Notes: generated from the sequence alone by a model not told the origin. A stretch of 64,000 nucleotides of DNA from Streptomyces celluloflavus (GCA_000720995.1 JOEL01000032.1:1-64000), one strand, 5' to 3'; positions 24,262 through 33,460 are shown, counted from the first letter of the stretch. Program-made: numbers and translations.

Positions 24262-24607
24262 CGGTCCGCACCCAGCCCGAGGGCCCGCAGGCCCGCACTC
24301 CGACCGAGCATCCGTATCCTGCCGCGGGCCCGGACTTCCTCCGAGCGCCCGGCCTCCCCCTCCCGATGGCCGTCGTACGCGTATCTCGCCGTACGACGGC
24401 CATCCGCACGTTCGTACGGAGTCGCACGGCCCGCGGGTCACGCCGGAGCCCCCGGTCCTTGACCCGGATGGGCCCGGACGTGCCGGGTGATATATGGCGA
24501 TTGGCGCAATTTCTCTCCCTAACGGGTGGAAGTTCGTGTCGCGTGCACAGTGCGGGGCGTCGCGCGGTATCGATCAACTGTCCGATTCCTCCAACCAGGA
24601 GAGACGT
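24262..24607. other. Intergenic region, no gene seen
   Basis: 346 bp before the FDGR-repeat gene. The stretch ggtgatatatggcgattggcgcaatttctc (24484-24513) is relatively AT-rich and may contain the promoter of the next gene. Nothing else was identified. Confidence 0.35.
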
Positions 24608-25021
24608 ATGAGTAAGTTCATCGGCCGCTATGCAGCCGCCGCGGCGCTCGCCGCCGTCGCCATCGTCCCGCTCGCCGGTATAGCCCAGGCGGCCCCCCAG
24701 GCCGCCCCGGCCTCGGTGGCGGGTGGCGACCGCGATCGTGACTGCCGCTGGGACTACCGCTGGGACGATTTCCGAGGTGACGGCGGCCGTTTCGATGGTC
24801 GCTTTGATGGCCGTTTCGACGGTCGGTTCGACGGTGGCCTCTTCGGTGCCTTCGACGGTGGTCGCTACGGCCGCTTCGACGACGGTCGTTACGGCCGCGA
24901 TGACGGTCGTTATGGCCGCGATGACGGCCGTGGGTGCCGTGACGGCCGTGAGGGCCGTGAGGGCCGTGACGGCCGCGGTCGCGGTGGCCTGCTCGGCCTC
25001 GGCCTGCTGGGCATCCTCTAG
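24608..25021 (+). CDS. Secreted protein with FDGR / YGRDDGR repeats
   Basis: 137 residues from ATG 24608 (AGGAGAG upstream). The signal peptide is MSKFIGRYAAAAALAAVAIV with cleavage near GIAQA-AP. The mature protein is built of short repeats: GGRFDGRFDGRFDG, GRYGRDDGRYGRDDGR and GREGREGRDGRGRG, ending in the hydrophobic GGLLGLGLLGIL. Asp and Arg alternate in most of its length. No known family was recognised. A structural or polyionic surface protein is plausible. The DNA repeats (ttcgacggtcg and related units) make length variation between strains likely. Confidence 0.75.
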   Translation: MSKFIGRYAAAAALAAVAIVPLAGIAQAAPQAAPASVAGGDRDRDCRWDYRWDDFRGDGGRFDGRFDGRFDGRFDGGLFGAFDGGRYGRFDDGRYGRDDGRYGRDDGRGCRDGREGREGRDGRGRGGLLGLGLLGIL

Positions 25022-25351
25022 CGGTACCGCACCACCTCCACAGACGGGCCGCCGTGGCGAGGCACCTCAGCCTCCGCCAGGGCGGCCCGTCGCATGGAGC
25101 GCACATGGCGAGTACGGCCGCACGCGTCGCACGAGCCGTCTCCCGTATCCGTCGCGGACGGACATCGGCGGACGAACGCCGGCGGCCGGGCAGCGGTAAT
25201 CAGGCAGCGGCAATCAGGCGTCAGCAGTCAGGCACCCGGCGGCCGGGGCATCCAGTGGCCGGAAATCGCCTCATGGGGCGGCGCGCGGCGCGGTCCCGCC
25301 GGGAGAGGACCTCCCCCGCGGTGTCCCCGCCCCCGCGGGACCGGCGCGCGT
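25022..25351. other. Intergenic region, no gene seen
   Basis: 330 bp between the FDGR-repeat gene and the TetR operator. No coding sequence with the expected codon bias was found. Confidence 0.4.
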
Positions 25352-25379
25352 CATTAACGCGAGCTTGCTCGCGTTAATG
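25352..25379. promoter_or_regulatory. Perfect palindromic operator upstream of tetR-like gene
   Basis: A perfect inverted repeat with 13-bp arms (cattaacgcgagc / gctcgcgttaatg) and a 2-bp centre lies 49 bp before the TetR GTG start. Length and symmetry suit a TetR dimer site, so autoregulation is likely. Confidence 0.75.
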
Positions 25380-25428
25380 TGTTTCGGACAATACTTGGCG
25401 TGAACTCGCACTGCAATACGGAGCCGCC

Positions 25429-26055
25429 GTGACCACAGCGCACCCCGCCCCACGGGGCACCCGCCCCGGAGGGCGTACGGCCCGGACCCGGGAGGCCGTA
25501 CTGGCCGCCGTTTTCGAGGAGTTGGGCGACGGCGGGTACCCCGCGCTCAGCATGGAGAAGATCGCCCAGCGCTCGGGAGTCCATCTCGCCACCCTCTACC
25601 GGCGCTGGCGCTGCATGGAGGGCCTGGTCTGCGAGGCGCTGATCGACCGGAGCGCCGCCGTACCGCTGCCCGACACCGGGACGCTGCCCGGCGATCTGCG
25701 CGCGCTGGCCCACGCGATCGGCGCCTTCTACGGGGAACCGCGGATGCGCGGCCTGATCGAGGCGGTGGTCGCCGCCGCGGCCCGTGACCCGGAGTCGGCG
25801 ACGGTGCTGCGGAGCTTCTTCGAGGACCGGCTCAGGACGACCGGCCAGATGGTGGACCGCGCCGTCGCACGCGGCGAACTGCCCGCCGACACCGACGCGG
25901 CGGAGGTGCTGGCGGCCCTCGGCGCGCCCTTCTACTACCGGATCCTGATCGCCCGCCGCCCGGTCGACCGGGCCCTGGCCGAGTCCGCGGCCACCGCGGT
26001 CTGGGCGGCGGCCCGCGCCGGCGCCTACACCCGCGCCCGCCCGGCCGACGACTGA
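25429..26055 (+). CDS. TetR-family transcriptional regulator
   Basis: 208 residues from GTG 25429. The N-terminal HTH is at about 25-70: AVLAAVFEELGDGGYPALSM, EKIAQRSGVHLATLYRRWRC. The ligand-binding C-terminal domain (TetR_C_16-like) covers the rest, ending with APFYYRILIARRPVDRALAE. No target gene stands next to it: upstream is an empty region and downstream a convergent aminopeptidase. It probably represses its own promoter through the palindrome at 25352-25379, and other targets are elsewhere. Confidence 0.9.
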   Translation: MTTAHPAPRGTRPGGRTARTREAVLAAVFEELGDGGYPALSMEKIAQRSGVHLATLYRRWRCMEGLVCEALIDRSAAVPLPDTGTLPGDLRALAHAIGAFYGEPRMRGLIEAVVAAAARDPESATVLRSFFEDRLRTTGQMVDRAVARGELPADTDAAEVLAALGAPFYYRILIARRPVDRALAESAATAVWAAARAGAYTRARPADD

Positions 26056-26162
26056 CGCCACACCGGCCACGTACGGCGCCACGCACCTCACACACAACGC
26101 AGAACACACAACGCAGCACACAGAAAGCAGAACGCATCGGGTGTGGCGCGCCCCCTGACATA

Positions 26163-26235
26163 CACACCGGCCGGCGCCCCGTCCTCCGAGGCGCCGGCCG
26201 GTGTGCGGCGGGGCCGGGCGCTGCCGCCCGGCCCC
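26163..26235. terminator. Two hairpin terminators between convergent genes
   Basis: The first hairpin has perfect 16-bp arms (26163-26178 and 26190-26205, 11-nt loop). The second has perfect 11-bp arms (26210-26220 and 26225-26235, 4-nt loop). They lie between the tetR-like gene and the aminopeptidase gene and could stop transcription from both sides. Confidence 0.8.
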
Positions 26236-26241
26236 GTTCCG

Positions 26242-27717
26242 TCAGCTCTGCTTCCCGAGCAGGGCGGCCATCCAGGACTCCACCTCGTCGGAGCGGCGCG
26301 GCAGGCCGGCCGAGAGGTTCCGGTTGCCGTCCTCGGTGACGAGGATGTCGTCCTCGATCCGGACGCCGATACCGCGGTACTCCTCCGGCACCGTCAGATC
26401 GTCCGCCTGGAAGTACAGACCGGGCTCGACGGTCAGCACCATGCCGGGCTCCAGCGTGCCGTTCACATACGCCTCGGTGCGCGCCGCGGCGCAGTCGTGG
26501 ACGTCCAGGCCGAGCATGTGGCCGGTGCCGTGCAGCGTCCAGCGGCGCTGCAACGCGAGCTCCAGCACCCGCTCGACCGGGCCCTCGACCAGGCCCCACT
26601 CGACGAGCTTCTCGGCGAGCACCCGCTGCGAGGCGTCGTGGAAGTCGCGGAACTTCGCGCCGGGCCGGACCGCCGCGATGCCCGCCTCCTGGGACTCGTA
26701 CACCGCGTCGTAGATCTTGCGCTGGAGTGCGGAGTACCGGCCGTTGATCGGCAGCGTGCGGGTCACATCGGCGGTGTAGAGGCTGTTGGTCTCCACGCCG
26801 GCGTCCAGCAGCAGCAGGTCGCCGGAGCGGACCTCGCCGTTGTTACGGACCCAGTGCAGGGTGGTGGCGTGCGGGCCCGCGGCGCAGATCGAGCCGTAGC
26901 CGACGTCGTTGCCCTCGACGCGGGCGCGCAGGAAGAACGTGCCCTCGATGTAGCGCTCGCTGGTCGCCTCGGCCTTGTCCAGGACCTTCACGACGTCCTC
27001 GAAGCCGCGGACGGTGGAGTCGACGGCCTTCTGGAGCTCGCCGATCTCGAACTGGTCCTTCACCGCGCGCGCCTCGGAGAGGTACACCCGCAGCTCTTCG
27101 TCCCGCTCGGCGGTGACCTTGTCGGTCAGCGCGGTCTCGATACCGGCGTCGTGCCCGCGTACGACCCGGACCGGGCCGGTGGCCTCGGACAGCCGGCCGG
27201 TCAGCTCGCGGACGTCCTTGCAGGGGAGGCCGAGCAGCGCCGCGGACTCGTCGAGGCTGTTCCGGCGGCCGACCCAGAGCTCGCCCATGCCGTTGAGCCA
27301 GAACTCGCCGTTCTCACGGTTGGAGCGCGGCAGGCGGTAGACCGTCGCGTCGTGGCCCTCGGCGCCGTTCGGGCGGGGCTCCAGCACCAGGACGCTGTCG
27401 TCGGTCTGGTCGCCGGTGAGGTAGACGTACTCCGTCGAGGCACGGAAGCCGTACTCGGTGTCGTTGGAGCGGGTCTTGAGGTTGCCCGCCGGGATCACCA
27501 GGCGGTCGCCGGGGAAGCGCCGGGACAGCGCCGCGCGGCGCCGGGCGGCGTGCGGCGCCTGCTCGATGGGCTCCAGGTCGCGCAGCTCGGTGTCCGCCCA
27601 GCCGCTCCGCATGCTCTCCGCGAGCTCGTCCGAGACGCCCGGGTAAAGGCCGTTCTTGCGCTGCTTGATCGGCTGCTCGTCCTCGTCCGGGGTCTCCGGT
27701 GTGAGCTCGTCGGTCAC
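26242..27717 (-). CDS. pepP: Aminopeptidase P (Xaa-Pro aminopeptidase)
   Basis: 491 residues from GTG 27717 with AAAGGAGG upstream. It releases the N-terminal residue from peptides with Pro in second place. The N-terminal AMP_N domain covers about 60-210 (YGFRASTEYVYLTGDQTDDS). The pita-bread catalytic domain contains the dinuclear metal ligands: Asp in LLLLDAGVETNSLYTADVTR, His in LHGTGHMLGLDVHD, Glu in TVEPGLYF and Glu in GVRIEDDILVTEDGN. It is cytosolic (no signal peptide). The upstream SpoIIE-type phosphatase gene is transcribed in the same direction, 142 bp away. Confidence 0.95.
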   Translation of the reverse strand: MTDELTPETPDEDEQPIKQRKNGLYPGVSDELAESMRSGWADTELRDLEPIEQAPHAARRRAALSRRFPGDRLVIPAGNLKTRSNDTEYGFRASTEYVYLTGDQTDDSVLVLEPRPNGAEGHDATVYRLPRSNRENGEFWLNGMGELWVGRRNSLDESAALLGLPCKDVRELTGRLSEATGPVRVVRGHDAGIETALTDKVTAERDEELRVYLSEARAVKDQFEIGELQKAVDSTVRGFEDVVKVLDKAEATSERYIEGTFFLRARVEGNDVGYGSICAAGPHATTLHWVRNNGEVRSGDLLLLDAGVETNSLYTADVTRTLPINGRYSALQRKIYDAVYESQEAGIAAVRPGAKFRDFHDASQRVLAEKLVEWGLVEGPVERVLELALQRRWTLHGTGHMLGLDVHDCAAARTEAYVNGTLEPGMVLTVEPGLYFQADDLTVPEEYRGIGVRIEDDILVTEDGNRNLSAGLPRRSDEVESWMAALLGKQS

Positions 27718-27859
27718 AATGCCTCCTTTTAAGACTGAACCGCGTTCCATCGTATGTGCGGATCGAAAACGGTCCAGAGGCAGGAACATGTGACCTCTCC
27801 GGCACACGGGCACCCCGGCGCACCTGCGCATCGGCACCCGCGTCGGGCCCGTACTCCTC

Positions 27860-29500
27860 TTACTCCTCGAAGTGGACCGCGAGCAGCACCACGTCCTCCT
27901 CCGAGGCGGGGTCGTCCAGGCCCTGCGGCAGCAGGGTGCGCAGGATGTGATCGACGATGGCCTCGGGATCGCGGCGGCTCGCCCCGGGGACGCTCGCGGC
28001 GGCGGCGTGCAGCCGGGCGAAGGCGTGGTCCATGGCCTCACCGGTGCGGTGCAGCAGCCCGTCGCTGTAGAGCAGCAGCGTCTCGCCGGGAGCCGGTTCG
28101 ATCTCCACGCTGGGCGCCTCCCAGCAGGCGAGCATGCCCAGCGGCGCGGAGAGCGAGGTCTCCACGAACTCGGTCCGCAGCGCACCGAGGATCAGCGGCG
28201 GGCAGTGCCCCGCCCCGGCGAGCACCAGCTTGCGCGGGAGGGCGCCGGCGAGAGCGCCCGGCAGCGACGGCGCGGGCGGCCCGTCCGGCGCGCCGGACGG
28301 CGGCTCGGTGAAGGCGAAGAGTGCGGTGGCGGTGCGGGCCGGTTCGGTCAGCCGCATCAGAAGTTCGAGGTCGGACAGGACCGCGACCGGATCCTCGCCC
28401 TCCATCACGGCGTACGCGCGCAGCGAGGCCCGCAGCCGCCCCATGGCGGCCAGCGCGCTCGGCCCGGAACCGGTGACCGAGCCGACGGCCAGGCCCAGCG
28501 CGCCGTCGGGCAGCGGCAGCGCGTCGTACCAGTCGCCGCCGCCGCGCGGCCCGGTGCTGTGGCGCACCGCGAGCCGTACGCCGGGAACCTGCGGCAGCCG
28601 GCTGGGCAGCAGCTCCTCGCGGAGGGTCGCCGCGGCCCGCTCCCGGCGGTGCAGCGCGAGCAGGCGGGCGAGGTGCTCGGACGCGTGGGAACGGTAGAGG
28701 CCGAGGAGGTGGCGCTGCCGCTCGGTGGGGCGGGCGGGCTCGTCGTAGAGCCAGACGGCGGCGCCGGTCCGGCCGACCGGTTCGGCGGTCAGCAGTACGG
28801 CGTAGCTGGCGGCGTAGCCGAGCCGCGCGGCGACCTCGCGCAGCCGGGGGTCGAGGTCCTGCCCGCCGGGGATGTCGGGTTCGGCGATCTCGGTACGGGC
28901 ACCGGCCCCCGGGTACGGGGCCCCGGTGCGGGCGTCCGTCCCGTCGCGGCCCTCGCGTCCCGTACGGGCGCCGCCGGCCGTATCGGCGTCCGGCTCCGGG
29001 AAACCGTCCAGGATCCGGCCGTACGACAGCGCGCGGCGCGGGACGGTTTCGAGGTGGCCGATGTCGGCGTGGCCGAGGCCGAGGCCGATGGTGGTGACCG
29101 GGCCGAGCCCGTCGGCCGGTTCGAGGACGATCAGGCCGCGCCGGGCGCCGATCAGGGACGCGCCCGCCCGCAGCGTCTCGTGGAGGGCGTCCTCCAGGGT
29201 GCGGGTGCGGGCCAGTTGCCCGGTGAGGTCGTGCAGTGTGCTGAGGTCGGAGATCCAGCCGGCCAGCCGGTCCTGGACCGCGGCGATCCGGTCGACGGGC
29301 GAGAGGTCGAAGGTGGTGTCCCGCGCGGCGCCGGGGCGGGTGCCCGGGGGCGCGTCCGGGGAGCGGGCCGATGAGGCGTCCGTGGACGCGTCCGGCGAGG
29401 TGTCCGCACGGGTTTTCGGCGCGGGCGGATCGGCAGTGTGCGACGGGGCGGGAAGTACTGGTTCGATTCCAGCCACTTTCGGCACATGGGAGGCGGTCAT
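27860..29500 (-). CDS. GAF-domain PP2C/SpoIIE-type phosphatase
   Basis: 546 residues from ATG 29500. Disordered first 65 residues, then a GAF domain at about 80-290 (TLHDLTGQLARTRTLEDALH, GARRGLIVLEP) with a long Gly/Asp insertion. The SpoIIE/PP2C domain at about 300-545 has REELLPSRLPQVPGVRLAVR, GGGDWYDALPLPDG and TLLLYSDGLLHR, which hold the metal-binding Asp residues. Such enzymes dephosphorylate anti-anti-sigma factors and so switch alternative sigma factors. A partner ATP-binding protein at 33461-34057 is nearby but separately transcribed. Confidence 0.9.
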   Translation of the reverse strand: MTASHVPKVAGIEPVLPAPSHTADPPAPKTRADTSPDASTDASSARSPDAPPGTRPGAARDTTFDLSPVDRIAAVQDRLAGWISDLSTLHDLTGQLARTRTLEDALHETLRAGASLIGARRGLIVLEPADGLGPVTTIGLGLGHADIGHLETVPRRALSYGRILDGFPEPDADTAGGARTGREGRDGTDARTGAPYPGAGARTEIAEPDIPGGQDLDPRLREVAARLGYAASYAVLLTAEPVGRTGAAVWLYDEPARPTERQRHLLGLYRSHASEHLARLLALHRRERAAATLREELLPSRLPQVPGVRLAVRHSTGPRGGGDWYDALPLPDGALGLAVGSVTGSGPSALAAMGRLRASLRAYAVMEGEDPVAVLSDLELLMRLTEPARTATALFAFTEPPSGAPDGPPAPSLPGALAGALPRKLVLAGAGHCPPLILGALRTEFVETSLSAPLGMLACWEAPSVEIEPAPGETLLLYSDGLLHRTGEAMDHAFARLHAAAASVPGASRRDPEAIVDHILRTLLPQGLDDPASEEDVVLLAVHFEE

Positions 29501-30155
29501 GGCTGGCAGCTATCGTCGGACCAGGTATTTCCCCAGGTCAGGCCGCATTTTGGTGGGGAGTGCGGCTTTTTGTTGAGTGATGTTGTGCGGTGCGCTCGAC
29601 CGCTCAATTCCCTCAATAGCATCGCAAACCCCCATGTCATGCTGCTCCGCTATCAATGCCTCCACATCTACACGCACCGACGATGTAATGTCCAGCATTG
29701 TCCCGATGGGGTTTGTGGTGTCAACGAGGTTTGTAGATTGGCCTGAAAATGGCCCCATGGATGTCAATTTGAGGTCGACTGACCGCGATCAACAGCGCGT
29801 CATATGCACGATGGCGGGTACGTACTCGGAAAGGTGCGGGGCCAGTTGGGGCCGCGCCGGAACTCTCCGGCGGACACGGGCGTCCTAGAGGACGACGACC
29901 GCGACGCACTCTCAAGTGGCGGGATTGCACCACGGAACGGCAAGCGCCAGTCGCCCGCCAACCCGCCGCCACGTTCCACGCTCGGCGTACGGCGTGATGC
30001 GCTGCCCTGTACACGCGGTGACCAATGATGATCCATGTGGCGTGATCGACTTCCGGATTGCATGACCAGGTCGCATGAATCGCCACACAGTGGCATGAAC
30101 CGGCATGTAGTGCGAAGGACATAGCCCTCGGCGTTACGGAAAGGAACGAGCGCTC
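29501..30155. other. Low-GC intergenic region upstream of the phosphatase and prim-pol genes
   Basis: 655 bp between divergent genes. The part 29510-29770 is only about half G+C, unusual for this genome. On the minus strand TTGACA with AATGCT 18 bp downstream lies at about 29693-29724 (plus coordinates) and could be a promoter of the phosphatase gene. Towards the prim-pol gene there are four GCATG copies at 30060, 30073, 30093 and 30103. No gene with normal codon use was found. Confidence 0.45.
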
Positions 30156-30866
30156 ATGCGCGAGATCCTCGGAAGGCGACGCAAGCTCCTGTTCCGGCGC
30201 GGCGGAAGGTCGGCACTGCTCGGTGCGGCGCTCCAGTGCGCCACCGAGTGGCAGTGGCCCGTACTCCCGGGTGTGGGACTCAGGTCCGGCGGCCGGCCGT
30301 CGGCGGGTGAGCGGCTCGGCCTCGGCGAGCGGACCGCCCGGCGGTGCAGCTGTCCCGACCCCGACTGCGTGGTGCCCGGCGCGCACCCCTTCGACCCCGG
30401 CCTGCTGGCCGCGACCACCGATCCCCGGATGGTGCGTTGGTGGTGGGCCAACCGGCCCGATGCCCCGGTGGTGCTGGCCACCGGCGGCCACGCGCCGTGC
30501 GCGGTGAGCCTGCCGGCCGTCGCGGGCGCGCGGGCGCTGGCGGCCCTGGACCACTTCGGCGTCCGCCTCGGCCCGGTGGTCGCCACCCCCACCCGCTGGT
30601 CGCTGCTCGTATCGCCCTACGACCTGGCGGAGTTGGGCGAGCTGCTGCACTCCCGGGACTGGGTGCCCAGCTCGCTGCGGTTCCACGGCGAGGGCGGCTA
30701 TGTGGTGCTCCCGCCGTCCCAGATCGGCGCAGGCAAGGTGCGCTGGGAGCGCCCGCCGGCCGCCGGCCCGGCCGGACCCTGGCTGCCGACGGTGGCCACG
30801 ATCGTGGACGCCCTGGTCACCGCGAGCACCAGCACCCCGGACGGCGGCAGCCGGCTCGCGTACTGA
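30156..30866 (+). CDS. Bifunctional DNA primase/polymerase-like (prim-pol) protein
   Basis: 236 residues from ATG 30156 (GGAAAGGAAC upstream). Residues from about 20 carry the prim-pol-like pattern ALLGAALQCATEWQWPVLPG, a Cys cluster CSCPDPDCVVPGAHPFDPG and RMVRWWWANRPDAPVVLATG. The C-terminal part reads SSLRFHGEGGYVVLPPSQIG and ends GSRLAY. Stand-alone members of this family are conserved on Streptomyces chromosomes; whether they synthesise primers is unknown. It is monocistronic. Confidence 0.82.
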   Translation: MREILGRRRKLLFRRGGRSALLGAALQCATEWQWPVLPGVGLRSGGRPSAGERLGLGERTARRCSCPDPDCVVPGAHPFDPGLLAATTDPRMVRWWWANRPDAPVVLATGGHAPCAVSLPAVAGARALAALDHFGVRLGPVVATPTRWSLLVSPYDLAELGELLHSRDWVPSSLRFHGEGGYVVLPPSQIGAGKVRWERPPAAGPAGPWLPTVATIVDALVTASTSTPDGGSRLAY

Positions 30867-31284
30867 CCCGCCGGGACGGACGGACCGGAGGAGTCGGGTC
30901 GGGACGGGACGGACCGGAGGGGGCCGGGAGCACGGGGACGGCGCCAAGCTCCCTTTCGCGACGGGGCGTTGCGCCTCGGGGAACGGGACACGGCGCGAGG
31001 AGAGGACCGGCGGCGCGGGTCGTTGGCGCACGCCCGTAGCGCACGCCCGTGACCCAGAGCCGAGGTCGCGGCCGAAAGGGCGGCGGAAGCCGGCGCCGCC
31101 CCGCCCGCCCACCTCGCCGCACGGCTCGTACGACCCGTACGGGCGGATTCACCCGTACGGGTGCGAGCGGCCCGGACGGCTACGGGAAATGGGTGTGCGG
31201 ACCCCCGGGGACACCGCCGCCGACCGATAGGTTCGGCCCACCGTCAAGCCGCCGTCGTCGGCACGTCAATCGCAGGTGGGGCCC
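30867..31284. other. Intergenic region, no gene seen
   Basis: 418 bp between prim-pol and the secreted-protein gene. Codon patterns are weak in all frames and no stem-loop stood out. Confidence 0.35.
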
Positions 31285-31947
31285 ATGCAGCGTGCGCAGA
31301 AATTCCGTCTGACCGCGCTCGCCGGCGCGGCCGCGCTCGCCGCCGCCGTCCCCCTGGCCGCCGCCACGGCCGGCCCGGCCGACACCGCGGCCCCGGACGC
31401 CCGCCGGACCTCCGCCGCCGCACCGCACGGGTTCACGGGGCAGCGGCCGGGCCGGGACGCGGACGCCGGAGCGGCCCCCGGAGCGGACCGCCGGGGAGAC
31501 GCCGCGGACGCCGCACGCGCCGAGGACGGGAGCGCCCCCACCGGCCGCCCGCGCACCGCCGCGGCCCCGGACCGGCACCCGCCGCTGCGCGCCGACGGCC
31601 GCCGCACCGTCCGCTGCGGCCCCGAACTCGCCTCTCCGCAGCGGATCGAGGCGCAGACCTGCGTCCTCGCCGAGGGCGGCAGGACCTGGGCGGGCACGTA
31701 CTACCGCAACCCCACGGGTGACCCGTTGCGCGCCGTGCTGACGCTGCTGCGGCCGGACCGCAGCAGCGTCCAGGTGCACTGCGAGCTGGCCGCGGCGGAC
31801 GGACCGGGGGTGTGCGAGACACCGGCCGCGGCGACCGTAGGGCCCGCGGACGCGCGGCAGGACCGGTGGCCGTACGACGCGGTGGCGGAGTTCTCCGACG
31901 CGGCGGGCGAGCGGCTGCTGCTCCGCGCGGGCAGCAACTCGGCCTAG
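31285..31947 (+). CDS. Secreted protein of unknown function
   Basis: 220 residues from ATG 31285; a GTG at 31276 is the alternative. Signal peptide RLTALAGAAALAAAVPLAAA with cleavage near residue 30. A 65-residue disordered Ala/Asp/Arg-rich segment follows. The C-terminal 120 residues form a possible beta domain with Cys residues: RRTVRCGPELASPQRIEAQT, CVLAEGGRTWAGTYYRNPTG, VQVHCELAA and GPGVCETPA. Even numbers of Cys suit an exported disulfide-bonded domain. No family name could be given. Confidence 0.7.
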   Translation: MQRAQKFRLTALAGAAALAAAVPLAAATAGPADTAAPDARRTSAAAPHGFTGQRPGRDADAGAAPGADRRGDAADAARAEDGSAPTGRPRTAAAPDRHPPLRADGRRTVRCGPELASPQRIEAQTCVLAEGGRTWAGTYYRNPTGDPLRAVLTLLRPDRSSVQVHCELAAADGPGVCETPAAATVGPADARQDRWPYDAVAEFSDAAGERLLLRAGSNSA

Positions 31948-32273
31948 CGGGGCGGTGGTTCGGCGAGCCGAGGGCCTACGCGGTGGTTGGACCAATGACG
32001 GTGCCGGGGCGCTGCGGGGGCGGGCTGCCGGTGGAGCTGCGACCGGTCCGGCCGGGGAAGATCGTCCGGCGCCGGACATGGAAGCGCCCGGTCGCTGGCG
32101 ACGGGGGATGCACCAGCGACCGGGCTCCTAGAACGGTAACAAGAGATTGGCGGTTCGCAAATTCGATCGTGGAATTCCGGACGCTCAATCAGGGGTGTGC
32201 ACCGGGTGTTGTGACGGGTTTCACGTCCCGGGCGGCCGGAACGCGACCGCCACGGGCACCGTGACCGCCGCCA
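31948..32273. other. Convergent intergenic region
   Basis: 326 bp between the secreted-protein gene and the convergent DUF5926 gene. It holds the terminator hairpin at 32086-32125 and nothing else identified. Confidence 0.4.
32086..32125. terminator. Bidirectional hairpin terminator
   Basis: Perfect 13-bp arms (gcccggtcgctgg / ccagcgaccgggc) with a 14-nt loop lie between convergent genes. Confidence 0.7.
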
Positions 32274-33260
32274 TCAGCTCAGCGTGATCTGACGGTTGGT
32301 GAGGCCGCCGCGGGCCCGGCGCTCCTCGGCCGTCAGCGGCGCGTCCGTCGCCAGGGCCTTCGCGAGCCGCTCACCGAACGCGGCAGCCGGCGCCGCGACC
32401 TCGTCGGCGCCCATCCCGGACGGCAGGTCCCAGACCGGTACGACCAAGCCGTGGGCGCGGAACGACCCGACGAGCCGGGTGTCCTCGCCGAGCGCGGCGG
32501 TGCCGGCGGCGTGCAGCCGGGCGAGCGCGTCCAGCAGCTGCTCCTCGGGGTACGGGGTGACCCAGCGCAGATGGTTCTTCTCCGGGGCCTCGCACCAGTA
32601 GGCGCCCTCCAGACCGGGGATCCGGGCGGTCGGGACGGCCGCGGCGTTGGCCCGCTCCAGGGAGGCGGCGACCTCGCCCGTCGCGTTCTCGGCGTTCTCC
32701 ACCCAGAACTCGAAGCCGGTGTGGACGATCGGCTCGAAAGCGGCGTCCGGGTCCAGCAGATCCTGGAGGCGCGGTCCGTCGGCGGCGGGCCGGCCGGCGG
32801 CGACCGGACTGCCCGGCTCCGCGGTCAGCGCGCGCCGCAGGGTGTCCGCGAGATCGCGGCTGAGGTCGCCGGAGGCGGTGTCGTTCTGGAGGCCGAGCAG
32901 CACCGCGCCGTTGTCGCGGCGCAGCGCGGGCCAGGCCATCGGCAGCACCGTCGCGAGCGTCACCGAGGGCACGCCGTCGGGCAGCCCGCCCGCCAGCTTC
33001 AGCTCGGCCGTGGCGGCGGGCACCAGCTCGCGCAGCGCGACCCAGTCGCACTCGCCGGCCAGTCCCTCGAAGGGGCGCTGGACCAGTTCGGTGGCGGCGT
33101 GTGCGGCGCTGCGGCCGTGGCACGCCTTGTAGCGGCGGCCCGAACCGCAGGGGCAGGGCTCACGGGCGCCGACGACCGGGTAGTTGCCCTCGGCGGCGGC
33201 ACCGTCCTTGCGTCGGGTGGCTGCTGCGGCCTGGGGCTGGGGACGGCGCTTCTTGGCCAT
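32274..33260 (-). CDS. DUF5926 protein with SEC-C zinc motif
   Basis: 328 residues from ATG 33260. The N-terminus is basic (MAKKRRPQPQAAAATRRK). It then has the SEC-C motif EPCPCGSGRRYKACHG, with the C-x-C-x8-C-H zinc ligands at about residues 36-48. The long remainder is the actinobacterial DUF5926 domain (DWVALRELVPAATAELKLAG, HTGFEFWVENAENATGEV, TPYPEEQLLDALARLHAAG). SEC-C motifs bind zinc and often mediate contact with SecB or ribosome-related partners; the role of this family is unknown. It is well conserved in Streptomyces. Confidence 0.9.
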   Translation of the reverse strand: MAKKRRPQPQAAAATRRKDGAAAEGNYPVVGAREPCPCGSGRRYKACHGRSAAHAATELVQRPFEGLAGECDWVALRELVPAATAELKLAGGLPDGVPSVTLATVLPMAWPALRRDNGAVLLGLQNDTASGDLSRDLADTLRRALTAEPGSPVAAGRPAADGPRLQDLLDPDAAFEPIVHTGFEFWVENAENATGEVAASLERANAAAVPTARIPGLEGAYWCEAPEKNHLRWVTPYPEEQLLDALARLHAAGTAALGEDTRLVGSFRAHGLVVPVWDLPSGMGADEVAAPAAAFGERLAKALATDAPLTAEERRARGGLTNRQITLS

Positions 33261-33460
33261 GGCGGCGGTGTCTCCTGGTCGTTCCGGGGCGTGCGGACGC
33301 GTTTCGGCGCGAGCCTAGAGGATGCCCGGAGCGTTGCGCGGCAGGGCCGTTGCACCCCGCTCCGTACCGTTCAGACCGTCCCCGCCCGCCCCTGTCCGGA
33401 GCCGCCTGCCCCTGTCCCGGACCCGCACCGCGCTGCGGCCCGGTGGCCGCGCGGCGCCCG

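Noticed and set aside
29510-29767. 85-residue minus-strand frame ending 10 bp before the phosphatase start
   Set aside because: Its codon third positions are AT-rich, unlike every real gene here, and there is no clear ribosome site. It is better seen as part of the low-GC control region.
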